6,099 bases of DNA from an uncultured Ruminococcus sp. (GTDB lineage Bacteria; Bacillota; Clostridia; Oscillospirales; Ruminococcaceae): contig USCU01000076.1 of the NCBI GenBank assembly GCA_900553335.1, forward strand, positions 1-6,099. The letters are read 5' to 3'. A model generated the notes under the pieces. That model saw only the letters and a program-made list of their open reading frames with translations, had not been told where the DNA came from and ran no database searches. Numbering within the stretch: the first letter of the stretch is position 1; every line of letters starts with the position of its first letter. The position numbers and the translations under genes are program-made. This document shows, one piece after another, positions 1-5,530 of the stretch.

Positions 1-71
1 TTTAAAATTGGGTCGATTCTTTTTAATTCTTTTTTACTGTAATTTCCAAAAATTTTGTCCATTAAACTCAT
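1..71 (-). CDS. secA: Protein translocase subunit SecA, N-terminal fragment (cut by left edge)
   Basis: Only the first 23 codons are inside the window; the gene runs off the left edge. The translation begins MSLMDKIFGNYSKKELKR and continues with I-D-P-I-L. This matches the conserved start of SecA (M-x-L-hydrophobic-x-K-I-F-G, then a K/R-rich stretch before I-x-P-I). SecA is the cytosolic ATPase that drives preproteins through SecYEG. The ATG at 71 is preferred over the in-frame ATG at 62 because AAGGTGGA (81-88) lies 9 nt upstream of it. The gene is divergent from the 11-mer-repeat gene and has its own consensus promoter. Walker motifs and all later domains lie outside the window, so identity rests on the N-terminus alone. 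Confidence 0.8.
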   Translation of the reverse strand, partial: MSLMDKIFGNYSKKELKRIDPIL

Positions 72-80
72 TTTCTGCTT

Positions 81-88
81 TCCACCTT
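81..88 (-). promoter_or_regulatory. Ribosome binding site of secA
   Basis: On the minus strand this reads AAGGTGGA, a strong Shine-Dalgarno match ending 9 nt before the ATG at 71. It decides that start over the ATG at 62, which would be 18 nt away. Confidence 0.75.
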
Positions 89-99
89 AAATATATTAG

Positions 100-115
100 G
101 TATAGATAACTATAC
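100..115. repeat. 16-bp dyad at the predicted secA transcription start (candidate operator)
   Basis: The sequence GTATAGATAACTATAC has perfect 6-bp arms (GTATAG/CTATAC) around a 4-bp centre. The predicted start of the secA transcript is near 116, so the dyad covers roughly the first 16 transcribed bases. Position and symmetry suit a dimeric repressor, but no regulator can be named and an AT-rich palindrome could arise by chance. Confidence 0.4.
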
Positions 116-122
116 AAAATAT

Positions 123-151
123 ATTATACATCAAATACGTAGATAAGTCAA
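123..151 (-). promoter_or_regulatory. Sigma-A type promoter of secA
   Basis: On the minus strand, the -35 box TTGACT (151-146) and the -10 box TATAAT (128-123) are separated by exactly 17 bp. Transcription should start near 116 and give a leader of about 45 nt before the secA ATG. Confidence 0.8.
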
Positions 152-194
152 ATTAAATTTTGAGCGGTTAAATATATCCAAACAAATTGATTAT

Positions 195-208
195 GTGTTA
201 AAAAACAC
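195..208. repeat. Short inverted repeat upstream of the plus-strand promoter
   Basis: GTGTT (195-199) and AACAC (204-208) form a 14-bp dyad ending 9 bp before the -35 box at 218. A second pair, AGCGGT (163-168) and ACCGCT (207-212), is more widely spaced and shares two bases with the first. Either could be a binding site in the divergent promoter region; the evidence is symmetry and position only. Confidence 0.25.
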
Positions 209-217
209 CGCTTTTAT

Positions 218-246
218 TTGACATCCCACCACCAAAGTAATATAAT
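218..246 (+). promoter_or_regulatory. Perfect consensus sigma-A promoter of the 11-mer-repeat gene
   Basis: TTGACA (218-223) and TATAAT (241-246) both match the full hexamer consensus and are 17 bp apart. The predicted start of transcription near 253 leaves a leader of about 27 nt containing AAGGAGG (265-271), 8 nt before the ATG at 280. This predicts strong constitutive expression unless a repressor acts here. Confidence 0.85.
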
Positions 247-279
247 ATATTAAAAGAATACAGCAAGGAGGAGATAATC

Positions 280-669
280 ATGTCGGATTATAAAAAGGGT
301 TTTAAACAGTTTGTCAAAAGCGCTGAAGAAAAACTCTCCGATGGTGCAAAAAAGGGTGCGGATTTCGTCAGGGAGAAAGCGCCAAAGGCAGCACATTTTG
401 CAAAAAACGGAGCTGATAAAGTGACAGGTTTTGCTAAAGAGAACGCTTCCAAGGCAGCAGGATTTGCCAAAAAGAGCGCTCCGGTCGTTAAAGATTTTGC
501 CAAAAGCGTGGGTGAAGAACTGCATGATGCAGGAGTCGAGATAAAAGAATTTGCGTCAGAAAAAGTTAATGCTTATAAAAACCGCAACAATATAAAAGTC
601 TACACCTCAAGCGATGTAATAAATTATGAATCTCCGTCCGAGATTAATAACAAAGACGATGAAAAGTAA
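280..669 (+). CDS. Small Lys/Ala-rich protein with 11-residue amphipathic repeats (LEA/apolipoprotein-like), function unknown
   Basis: The protein has 129 residues, with no signal peptide, no membrane segment and no cysteine. Residues 29-83 hold five consecutive 11-residue units, each starting Phe-[Ala/Val]-[Lys/Arg] with Phe at 29, 40, 51, 62 and 73 (for example FAKENASKAAG and FAKKSAPVVKD). Another FAS unit begins at Phe91. An 11-residue period is the hallmark of group 3 LEA proteins, apolipoproteins and synuclein, which form long amphipathic helices on membranes or shield proteins during desiccation or stress. The last 27 or so residues are Asn/Asp/Glu/Ser-rich and probably disordered. The start is fixed by AAGGAGG 8 nt upstream, and the promoter is a perfect consensus. 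The gene is divergent from secA. I do not recognise a named family; a YtxH-like or phasin-like helical protein is an alternative. That it is a real gene is near certain, but its function is inference. Confidence 0.85.
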   Translation: MSDYKKGFKQFVKSAEEKLSDGAKKGADFVREKAPKAAHFAKNGADKVTGFAKENASKAAGFAKKSAPVVKDFAKSVGEELHDAGVEIKEFASEKVNAYKNRNNIKVYTSSDVINYESPSEINNKDDEK

Positions 670-674
670 ATAAA

Positions 675-691
675 AAACCTTTCGGAAATTT
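675..691 (+). repeat. Copy of a terminator stem arm downstream of the 11-mer-repeat gene
   Basis: AAACCTTTCGGAAATTT starts 6 bp after the stop of the first plus-strand gene. It matches the left arm and loop start of the terminator at 1412-1428 at 15 of 17 positions. Its first 13 bases are the exact reverse complement of that terminator's right arm (1432-1444). No partner arm lies nearby, so by itself it is half a terminator. Confidence 0.6.
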
Positions 692-743
692 GTGTATGCA
701 AAATCATATAATGCTGTAAAACGCTTGACAAGAATAATTACAA

Positions 744-783
744 TTAATAGAGGTGACCGATGCAATCGGTTTACCTCTGTTAA
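744..783 (+). promoter_or_regulatory. Strong 40-nt leader hairpin before the DinB-family gene
   Basis: The arms pair as follows: 744-748 with 779-783 (one G-U), 749-754 with 773-778 (AGAGGT/ACCTCT), and 756-761 with 765-770 (ACCGAT/ATCGGT), around a GCA loop, with only a G against TT irregularity inside. The structure ends 8 nt before the ribosome binding site. Neither strand has a T-run directly after it, so it is not a standard intrinsic terminator. It may be an RNA leader element, a protein-binding site, or a weak or Rho-assisted terminator for the gene before it. A TTGACA at 725-730 lies just upstream, but no -10 box is at the right distance. Confidence 0.55.
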
Positions 784-791
784 AAATTGAG

Positions 792-797
792 AAGGTG
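792..797 (+). promoter_or_regulatory. Ribosome binding site of the DinB-family gene
   Basis: AAGGTG ends 5 nt before the ATG at 803 and only 2 nt before the in-frame GTG at 800. The spacing favours the ATG. Confidence 0.6.
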
Positions 798-802
798 TTG
801 TG

Positions 803-1327
803 ATGAACGAACTATGTATGATTATCAAGGATATGGTAAAGCCCAATTTTTTAAACATAAAAACTTCTATTAAGACATATGATAGGGATGCATTATGCTG
901 CGGCGCACCATGCTGGAGATGGGTATACCATGCACTTCATTCGGCGGATAAGTGGTTTATTAATCCTTTTTTATATACAGAACCGGACTTTCACGAGGAG
1001 GGCATGGATGATCCGGACAAAAGCTGCTCCACAATATTATCAGATGAAATGCTTTTGGAATATCTGGACAGTATTGAAAAAAAGACCTTAGAATATCTTG
1101 ATTCTATTACAGATAAAATGTTATATGAAAAGCCTGAGCATTGCAGATATACAAGAATGGAATTGGTATTAAGACAGTTTAGACATATTTCATTTCATAC
1201 AGGAATGCTGAATGGGCAAACTGCATTGTCCGTCGGAGAATTTCCAATGTGGGTTTCAGAAGTCGGAAAATATGTGGATGACGGCGTATTTTTCGGAAGA
1301 TACCGAAAAGGAAAAATCCAGCTATAG
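803..1327 (+). CDS. DinB-family (DinB/YfiT-like four-helix) putative metal-dependent protein
   Basis: The protein has 174 residues, the usual length for the DinB-like four-helix fold. An N-terminal helix carries His43 and His46 (WRWVYHALHSADKWF), and a later helix has the HxxxH pair His128/His132 in RHISFHTGMLNG. Together these suit the three-His metal site of this family. The C-terminal part has P-M-W-V, similar to the PxW often seen there. Characterised relatives include thiol (bacillithiol or mycothiol) S-transferases, but the substrate here is unknown. A Cys cluster (Cys32, Cys33, Cys37) precedes the first His. Residues 86-107 are a tandem pair of 11-residue units sharing EYLDSI. No signal peptide is seen. 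The gene has its own spacer with a large hairpin and ends at a terminator convergent with nth. The family call is fairly firm; the role is open. Confidence 0.75.
   Translation: MNELCMIIKDMVKPNFLNIKTSIKTYDRDALCCGAPCWRWVYHALHSADKWFINPFLYTEPDFHEEGMDDPDKSCSTILSDEMLLEYLDSIEKKTLEYLDSITDKMLYEKPEHCRYTRMELVLRQFRHISFHTGMLNGQTALSVGEFPMWVSEVGKYVDDGVFFGRYRKGKIQL
1058..1123 (+). repeat. 33-bp tandem duplication inside the DinB-family gene
   Basis: Codons 86-96 and 97-107 encode EYLDSIEKKTL and EYLDSITDKML, 8 of 11 residues identical, in register at 33 bp. The DNA copies have diverged, mainly at synonymous sites within the EYLDSI part, so the duplication is not recent, or helix-forming residues have converged. 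Confidence 0.55.
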
Positions 1328-1411
1328 CTATATGATTTCAAATAAATGATAATACTTATTAAAGGCATTACATACATATGAAATAAACTGTAAGTTGAAA
1401 AAGAAAAGAAA

Positions 1412-1450
1412 AAGCCTTTAGGAAATTTTTATTCCGAAAGGTTTATTTTT
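1412..1450. terminator. Bidirectional intrinsic terminator between the DinB-family gene and nth
   Basis: CCTTTAGGAA (1415-1424) pairs with TTCCGAAAGG (1432-1441) with one mismatch and a 7-nt loop. Flanking bases 1412-1414 can pair with 1442-1444 (one G-U), giving a stem of about 13 positions. On the plus strand it is followed by TTTATTTTT. On the minus strand the stem is followed by a T-rich run (1413 leftward). The nth stop codon (1445-1443) lies at the edge of the stem, as often happens between convergent genes. Confidence 0.75.
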
Positions 1451-2081
1451 TGCATTTTTTCATATACGAGCAGATCCCGCTAAGTTCGCATTCTTTGCAT
1501 TTTTCTCCCCTTGCCTTACAGGTTTCTCTTCCGAAAAGCACCAGCCTGTGGCAAAAATCATTGCCCTCATGGGGTTCAATTACTTTTCTTAAGTCATCCT
1601 CAACCTTTTTTGGATCTGTGTTTTTTGTAAGTCCAAGTCTTCCGCATATCCTTATGCAATGAGTATCTGTGACAATAGCAGGCTTGTGGTAAATATCCCC
1701 GACGATCAGGTTTGCGGTTTTGCGCCCGATTCCGCTGAGCTTAGTAAGCTCTTCTATCGTATCGGGAAGCGTATAATCATATTCATCTCTTAGCTGAATG
1801 CACATTTCCTTTATGCTCTTCGCCTTTGTTTTATAAAGTCCGCATGGCTTTACTATTTCCTCAATTTCAGCTATATCGGCGTCCGCAAAATCGTCAATAG
1901 ACTTAAATCTTTTAAACAGATCCTTAGTGATAATGTTCACCCTAGCGTCTGTACACTGCGCCGAAAGCCGTGTTGCGATAAGAAGCTCATGAGGATGTTT
2001 GTACTCAAGCGAACATTTAGCGTTCGGATATTTTTCTTTTAAAAGTCTGACCGCTTCGGCGGCTTTTTCTTTTTTTGTCAT
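1443..2081 (-). CDS. nth: Endonuclease III (DNA glycosylase/AP lyase)
   Basis: This 212-residue protein, the normal length for Nth, excises oxidised pyrimidines and cleaves the abasic strand in base excision repair. The helix-hairpin-helix LSGIGRKTAN (115-124) contains the catalytic Lys121. The catalytic Asp139 lies in VTDTHC, where Thr replaces the common Val before Asp. The C-terminal 4Fe-4S site is complete: Cys188-x6-Cys195-x2-Cys198-x5-Cys204. LSAQCTDARVN (39-49) is the conserved N-terminal motif. The ATG at 2081 is chosen because AGAGG lies 7 nt upstream; an in-frame TTG at 2099 would place that site inside the gene. The gene follows the DUF5131 gene by 24 bp and is the last gene of the leftward block, ending in the shared terminator. 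The assignment is secure. Confidence 0.95.
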   Translation of the reverse strand: MTKKEKAAEAVRLLKEKYPNAKCSLEYKHPHELLIATRLSAQCTDARVNIITKDLFKRFKSIDDFADADIAEIEEIVKPCGLYKTKAKSIKEMCIQLRDEYDYTLPDTIEELTKLSGIGRKTANLIVGDIYHKPAIVTDTHCIRICGRLGLTKNTDPKKVEDDLRKVIEPHEGNDFCHRLVLFGRETCKARGEKCKECELSGICSYMKKCKK

Positions 2082-2088
2082 TTTATTA

Positions 2089-2093
2089 CCTCT
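2089..2093 (-). promoter_or_regulatory. Ribosome binding site of nth
   Basis: AGAGG on the minus strand, 7 nt before the ATG at 2081, sets the nth start and argues against the longer TTG-initiated reading. Confidence 0.7.
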
Positions 2094-2105
2094 GTACAAT
2101 AAATT

Positions 2106-2825
2106 CTATTTATGAAATTTCAAGTCAATTCCTGCCAGTTTTGCTTGCTTTGCCAAGTCCTTTGTCTGAATCGTATATAGACGATTATCTTTAATAAAAT
2201 GAGTTGCACACTGACGAAACTCAAAATCAACATTTTGCCTTTTGCACTGCTCTCTTATGTCAAGAACCCAATCAAAGTTAAGCGGTCGTCCGTTTTTGTC
2301 AGACTCCCCTCCGACTACTACCAGTTCTATACCGTTAAGATACTTTTCAATATTTATGCGTTCCAGTAAAGGCTGTGCTGTAATACACTTGTGCTTTATC
2401 GGGAGTCTGTCAAAAACAGAAAGCTTTGAGTCTGCGTTTCTCTGATTCTCAACTGTACAGCAAACTACTACATTGTCATACCCTTCTCCCCAATCATTTG
2501 GAATACAGCTTAAAAATCTTTCAATTCTTTTAGTTAAGAACAAGAATGTCAAATCAGATCTTTCATTCATCATTTTAAAACATTCTTCCCGCCACTCATC
2601 CGCTTCTTTAATTAAAAAATCGGTAGAAAAACAGGTATACACTATTCCGGATTTTATTTTTAGGCTTCCGTTCTTATATTTTTCAATTGGCTTATAAAAA
2701 TCTTTAGTTTTAACAACGTCAGAAGTGTTTATATTTCTTTTGAAATCGCCTTTATGTATATAGCAATATTTACATCCTTCACTTATCCTTTTACATCCAC
2801 GCCAAGGATTCCACATTGCCAACAC
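2106..2825 (-). CDS. DUF5131 (phage Gp37/Gp68-type) three-Cys-motif protein, function unknown
   Basis: This protein of about 239 residues belongs to the Gp37/Gp68 family (DUF5131, Pfam PF07505), thought to have a radical-SAM-like barrel. It opens with the family signature WNPWRGCKRISEGCKYCY, giving Cys-x6-Cys-x2-Cys (Cys11, Cys18, Cys21 from the start used here). Further family marks are LFLTKRIERFL, CTVENQRNAD, PLLERI, and GGESDKNGRPL followed by W and a C-terminal FRQC. No substrate is known. The family occurs in phages and in bacterial chromosomes, sometimes beside a partner called TcmP, which is not seen here. The start is uncertain: GTG 2831, GTG 2825 and ATG 2816 are in frame, and AAAGG (2834-2838) is best placed, 8 nt, for 2825. 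It sits between the ABC ATPase gene (21 bp) and nth (24 bp), so it is probably co-transcribed. Confidence 0.85.
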   Translation of the reverse strand: MLAMWNPWRGCKRISEGCKYCYIHKGDFKRNINTSDVVKTKDFYKPIEKYKNGSLKIKSGIVYTCFSTDFLIKEADEWREECFKMMNERSDLTFLFLTKRIERFLSCIPNDWGEGYDNVVVCCTVENQRNADSKLSVFDRLPIKHKCITAQPLLERINIEKYLNGIELVVVGGESDKNGRPLNFDWVLDIREQCKRQNVDFEFRQCATHFIKDNRLYTIQTKDLAKQAKLAGIDLKFHK

Positions 2826-2833
2826 ACACACCG

Positions 2834-2838
2834 CCTTT
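2834..2838 (-). promoter_or_regulatory. Probable ribosome binding site of the DUF5131 gene
   Basis: AAAGG on the minus strand is 8 nt from GTG 2825, 2 nt from GTG 2831 and 17 nt from ATG 2816. It favours 2825, although the ATG begins directly at the conserved WNPW motif and cannot be excluded. Confidence 0.45.
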
Positions 2839-2846
2839 GCTGCTTA

Positions 2847-3548
2847 TTACCACTCAATAGTATCTATATCAATCGGATCTTCATTTATCTCTACCCGGCT
2901 TACTTTTGCATTTTTGAGAGTTATTACCCTGTCCGCCATAGGAGCAATAGCAGAGTTATGCGTAATAACGATCACTGTCATTCCTTTATTTTTGCAGGTG
3001 TCCTGCAATAGCTTTAAGATCGTCTTTCCGGTATTGTAGTCAAGCGCACCCGTCGGCTCATCGCACAAAAGCAGCTTTGGATTTTTTGCAAGCGCACGTG
3101 CTATAGAAACTCTCTGCTGTTCTCCTCCTGAAAGCTGAGCCGGAAAGTTGTTCATTCTCTCCTCCAGTCCTACGTCCTTTAAAACTTCCTCAGAGCTTCT
3201 CACATCCTTGCATATCTGCGTTGCAAGCTCGACGTTTTCCTTTGCAGTAAGATTATTTATGAGATTATAAAACTGAAATACAAAGCCGACGTCATTCCGT
3301 CTAAAGGAGATAAGATCTTTCTTTCTGTATTTTGCAATATCTTCACCGTCTACTATGATACTTCCGCCGTCCGAAGTGTCCATTCCTCCGAGCATATTAA
3401 GCACAGTCGTTTTTCCTGCTCCTGATGCTCCTACAATAACAGCGAACTCACCCTTTTCGATTTCAAAGCTGACGCCGTTTGAAGCGTGTATTTCCACTTC
3501 GCCCATTTTATACGTTTTATAAACATCTTTAAGCTCGACAAAAGCCAT
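2847..3548 (-). CDS. ABC transporter ATP-binding protein, MacB/LolD/FtsE-like type
   Basis: The 233-residue protein is a complete nucleotide-binding subunit. Walker A is GASGAGKT (40-47), the Q-loop Gln92 lies in FVFQFYNL, the ABC signature is LSGGEQQR (139-146), Walker B is LLLCDE (159-164), the D-loop is GALD (167-170) and the switch His is 197 (ITHN). The sequence is of the class that powers FtsX/MacB-type permeases, which act in lipoprotein or peptide handling and antimicrobial-peptide response rather than ordinary uptake. The C-terminus ends in TIEW, a tail I associate with the clostridial version paired with a large FtsX permease. The start is fixed by GGAGG 7 nt upstream. The likely partner is the permease ending at 5724, separated by three genes. 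Substrate unknown. Confidence 0.9.
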   Translation of the reverse strand: MAFVELKDVYKTYKMGEVEIHASNGVSFEIEKGEFAVIVGASGAGKTTVLNMLGGMDTSDGGSIIVDGEDIAKYRKKDLISFRRNDVGFVFQFYNLINNLTAKENVELATQICKDVRSSEEVLKDVGLEERMNNFPAQLSGGEQQRVSIARALAKNPKLLLCDEPTGALDYNTGKTILKLLQDTCKNKGMTVIVITHNSAIAPMADRVITLKNAKVSRVEINEDPIDIDTIEW

Positions 3549-3585
3549 TACGATTCCTCCGTTATGTTTAAGCGTTTAGCCTGAC

Positions 3586-4401
3586 TTAAAAATCTATATT
3601 GTCAGGATCATGACTATAGATCTCTGCATTTAAGCCGTCAAGCGCCGACATTTCATCGTCAGTAAGATTAAAATCAAATATATCGGCATTGCTTATAATT
3701 CTGTCCTTATGAGTTGATTTCGGGATCGTTACAATATTGCTTTGAATGTCCCACCTAAGCATTACCTGGGCAGATGTTTTGGAATGCTTGTCAGCAATCG
3801 ACTTTATAACTTCGTTGTCAAAATATTTGCCCCTTGCGAGTGGACTCCAAGCCTCGGCAACAATTCCCTTTTCATTCATATACTCACGAAGCGCCGGTCT
3901 TGATCCAAACGGCGAAAGCTGAAGCTGATTTACCGCAGGCATTACATCACAGTTTTCCTCAATTTCCTCTAAGTGGTGCTGTAAGAAGTTACTTACACCT
4001 ATGCTTTTGATCAATCCTGCTTTATATAAGCCTTCAAGCACACTCCAAGTTTCTGTGATGCACTCTTTGACGGGCCAATGGACAAGATAAAGGTCAATAT
4101 ATTCAAGACCTAAAGCCTCAAGACTTCTGTCAAAGGCTTCTATCTGACGATGCTCTCTTTGGTGGTTGTTCCAAATTTTTGTGGTTATAAAAATCTCTTC
4201 TCTCGCTATTCCGCTTTCCCTTATCGCCTCGCCGACTTCCTTTTCATTTCCATAAAAAGCAGCCGTATCAATAAGCCGATAACCTGCTTCAAGCGCATTA
4301 AGAACAGCTTGTTTTGTATTATCTCCCGACTTGTAAACGCCAAGCCCGAATCTCGGCATCATTACTCCGTTATTGAGCTTTATTCTTGACGATATATCCA
4401 T
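3586..4401 (-). CDS. Aldo/keto reductase (2,5-diketogluconate reductase/YtbE-like subfamily)
   Basis: The 271-residue cytosolic enzyme should reduce aldehydes or ketones with NAD(P)H. The catalytic tetrad is complete: Asp45 and Tyr50 (LIDTAAFYGNE), Lys75 (ITTKIW) and His108 (LVHWP). The signatures SIGVSNF (133-139) and EAWSPLARGK, the cofactor-binding IPKSTHKDRI near residues 227-236, and the C-terminal DPDNIDF are typical of prokaryotic AKR5-like proteins. The usual NQxExxP segment reads NQLQLSPF here, a mild variation. GAGG 6 nt before the ATG at 4401 begins immediately after the ychF stop, an 11-bp gap, so translation is probably linked to ychF. The physiological substrate cannot be read from sequence; candidates are reactive carbonyls such as methylglyoxal, or sugar ketones. 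Confidence 0.93.
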   Translation of the reverse strand: MDISSRIKLNNGVMMPRFGLGVYKSGDNTKQAVLNALEAGYRLIDTAAFYGNEKEVGEAIRESGIAREEIFITTKIWNNHQREHRQIEAFDRSLEALGLEYIDLYLVHWPVKECITETWSVLEGLYKAGLIKSIGVSNFLQHHLEEIEENCDVMPAVNQLQLSPFGSRPALREYMNEKGIVAEAWSPLARGKYFDNEVIKSIADKHSKTSAQVMLRWDIQSNIVTIPKSTHKDRIISNADIFDFNLTDDEMSALDGLNAEIYSHDPDNIDF

Positions 4402-4412
4402 ATCACACCTCG

Positions 4413-5507
4413 TTAAACATTAAATCTAAATAATACTATGTCCCCGTCCTGCATAACATATTCTTTTCCCTCAAGCCTTACAACTCCGTTTTCTTTGGCA
4501 TGAGCCATGCTTCCGAAACGCATAAGGTCGTCAAAGGACACTACCTCGGCACGGATAAATCCCTTTTCAAAATCAGTATGAATTTTTCCAGCCGCCTGCG
4601 GAGCTTTTGTTCCCTTTGTGATCGTCCAAGCTCTTACCTCAGGCTCTCCGGCTGTAAGATAGGAAATAAGCCCCAAAAGAGCATATCCCTCTTTAATAAT
4701 TCTGTTAAGCCCTGAAATCTCAAGTCCAAGCTCCGACAAAAACATCTGCTTGTCCTCATCACTCATGTCCGCGATCTCCGCTTCGATCTGAGCGCAGATA
4801 GGAAGCACCGCAGAGCCTGTGCTTTCTGCGATCTCCTTTACAACTAAATAGTTTTTGTTTGTTTCAATATTTTTTACAAAATCGTCCTCAGACATATTAG
4901 CGGCATATATAACAGGCTTCAAAGAAAGCAGCGGCGTTTCCTTTATCCATTCCTGTTCGTCCTCATTCATCTCAAAGCTTCTTGCAGGTTTTCCATCTTC
5001 AAGATGACTTTTCAATTTCTCTAAAAATTCGCATACAGCAACAAGAGATCTATCGCCCTTCATAGCCTTTTTAGTTCTGTCGATTCTTCGATCAAGCATT
5101 TCTATATCCGAGAAAATAAGCTCAAGCTCTATTGTTTCAATATCCCTTTTAGGATCAATGCTTCCATCGACATGAACGATATTATCGTCCTCAAAGCATC
5201 TTACGACATGAACGATCGCATCAACCTCTCTTATATTTGAAAGAAACTTGTTGCCAAGCCCCTCGCCCTTTGACGCACCCTTTACAAGACCTGCAATATC
5301 AACAAATTCAAGCGTCGCAGGGGTAAATTTCTTCGGGTTATACATTTCCCTTAACTTTTCCAAACGCTCGTCCGGAACGGAAACTATTCCTACATTTGGC
5401 TCGATCGTGCAAAACGGATAGTTTGCAGATTCAGCTCCTGCGTTTGTAAGCGCATTAAAAAGTGTTGATTTTCCTACATTCGGAAGTCCTACCATACCTA
5501 GTTTCAT
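4413..5507 (-). CDS. ychF: Redox-responsive ribosome-associated ATPase YchF (Obg family, OLA1-like)
   Basis: The 364-residue length equals that of E. coli YchF. The P-loop is GLPNVGKST (7-15), the G3 motif is DIAG (70-73), and the G4 position holds NMSE (204-207) instead of NKxD, the change that makes YchF prefer ATP to GTP. A coiled-coil insertion lies around 125-170. The C-terminal TGS domain covers about 281-364 and includes FIRAEVVSFDD and a final GDIVLFRFNV. YchF binds ribosomes and is linked to translation control and oxidative-stress response; it is near universal. The start is conserved, but the ribosome binding site is weak: AAAGG is about 11 nt upstream. It lies 23 bp after the small membrane-protein gene. 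No anomalies are seen. Confidence 0.97.
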   Translation of the reverse strand: MKLGMVGLPNVGKSTLFNALTNAGAESANYPFCTIEPNVGIVSVPDERLEKLREMYNPKKFTPATLEFVDIAGLVKGASKGEGLGNKFLSNIREVDAIVHVVRCFEDDNIVHVDGSIDPKRDIETIELELIFSDIEMLDRRIDRTKKAMKGDRSLVAVCEFLEKLKSHLEDGKPARSFEMNEDEQEWIKETPLLSLKPVIYAANMSEDDFVKNIETNKNYLVVKEIAESTGSAVLPICAQIEAEIADMSDEDKQMFLSELGLEISGLNRIIKEGYALLGLISYLTAGEPEVRAWTITKGTKAPQAAGKIHTDFEKGFIRAEVVSFDDLMRFGSMAHAKENGVVRLEGKEYVMQDGDIVLFRFNV

Positions 5508-5530
5508 ATTCTGTTTCGCCTTTCTGTCAT

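Noticed and set aside
250..525. A 91-codon open frame antisense to the 11-mer-repeat gene, with a second at 288-503.
   Set aside because: Both are shadows produced by the repetitive Lys/Ala/Phe coding sequence. Neither shows a ribosome binding site or a family motif, and the sense gene has promoter, binding site and protein periodicity.
707..712. TATAAT as the -10 box of a promoter for the DinB-family gene.
   Set aside because: No acceptable -35 hexamer lies 16 to 18 bp upstream, and the region is AT-rich enough for the hexamer to occur by chance. The gene must nonetheless be expressed from somewhere, so its promoter is unresolved.
744..783. Reading the leader hairpin as a standard intrinsic terminator of the 11-mer gene.
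   Set aside because: There is no T-run directly after the stem on either strand; the plus strand continues with an A-rich stretch and then a ribosome binding site.
607..858. Minus-strand open frame across the spacer before the DinB-family gene.
   Set aside because: It spans the leader hairpin and the ends of two plus-strand genes, and its hydrophobic, AT-driven translation shows no recognisable pattern.
879..1091. Plus-strand open frame in a second frame inside the DinB-family gene.
   Set aside because: It is fully contained in a gene with clear family motifs and has no start signal of its own.
2082..2099. A longer nth beginning at TTG 2099.
   Set aside because: It would bury the AGAGG binding site inside the gene, and the ATG at 2081 gives the normal family length.
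2106..2825. Treating the Gp37/Gp68-family gene as evidence for a prophage.
   Set aside because: No phage structural, integrase or lysis gene is nearby; its neighbours are chromosomal housekeeping genes, and the family is also common in bacterial chromosomes.
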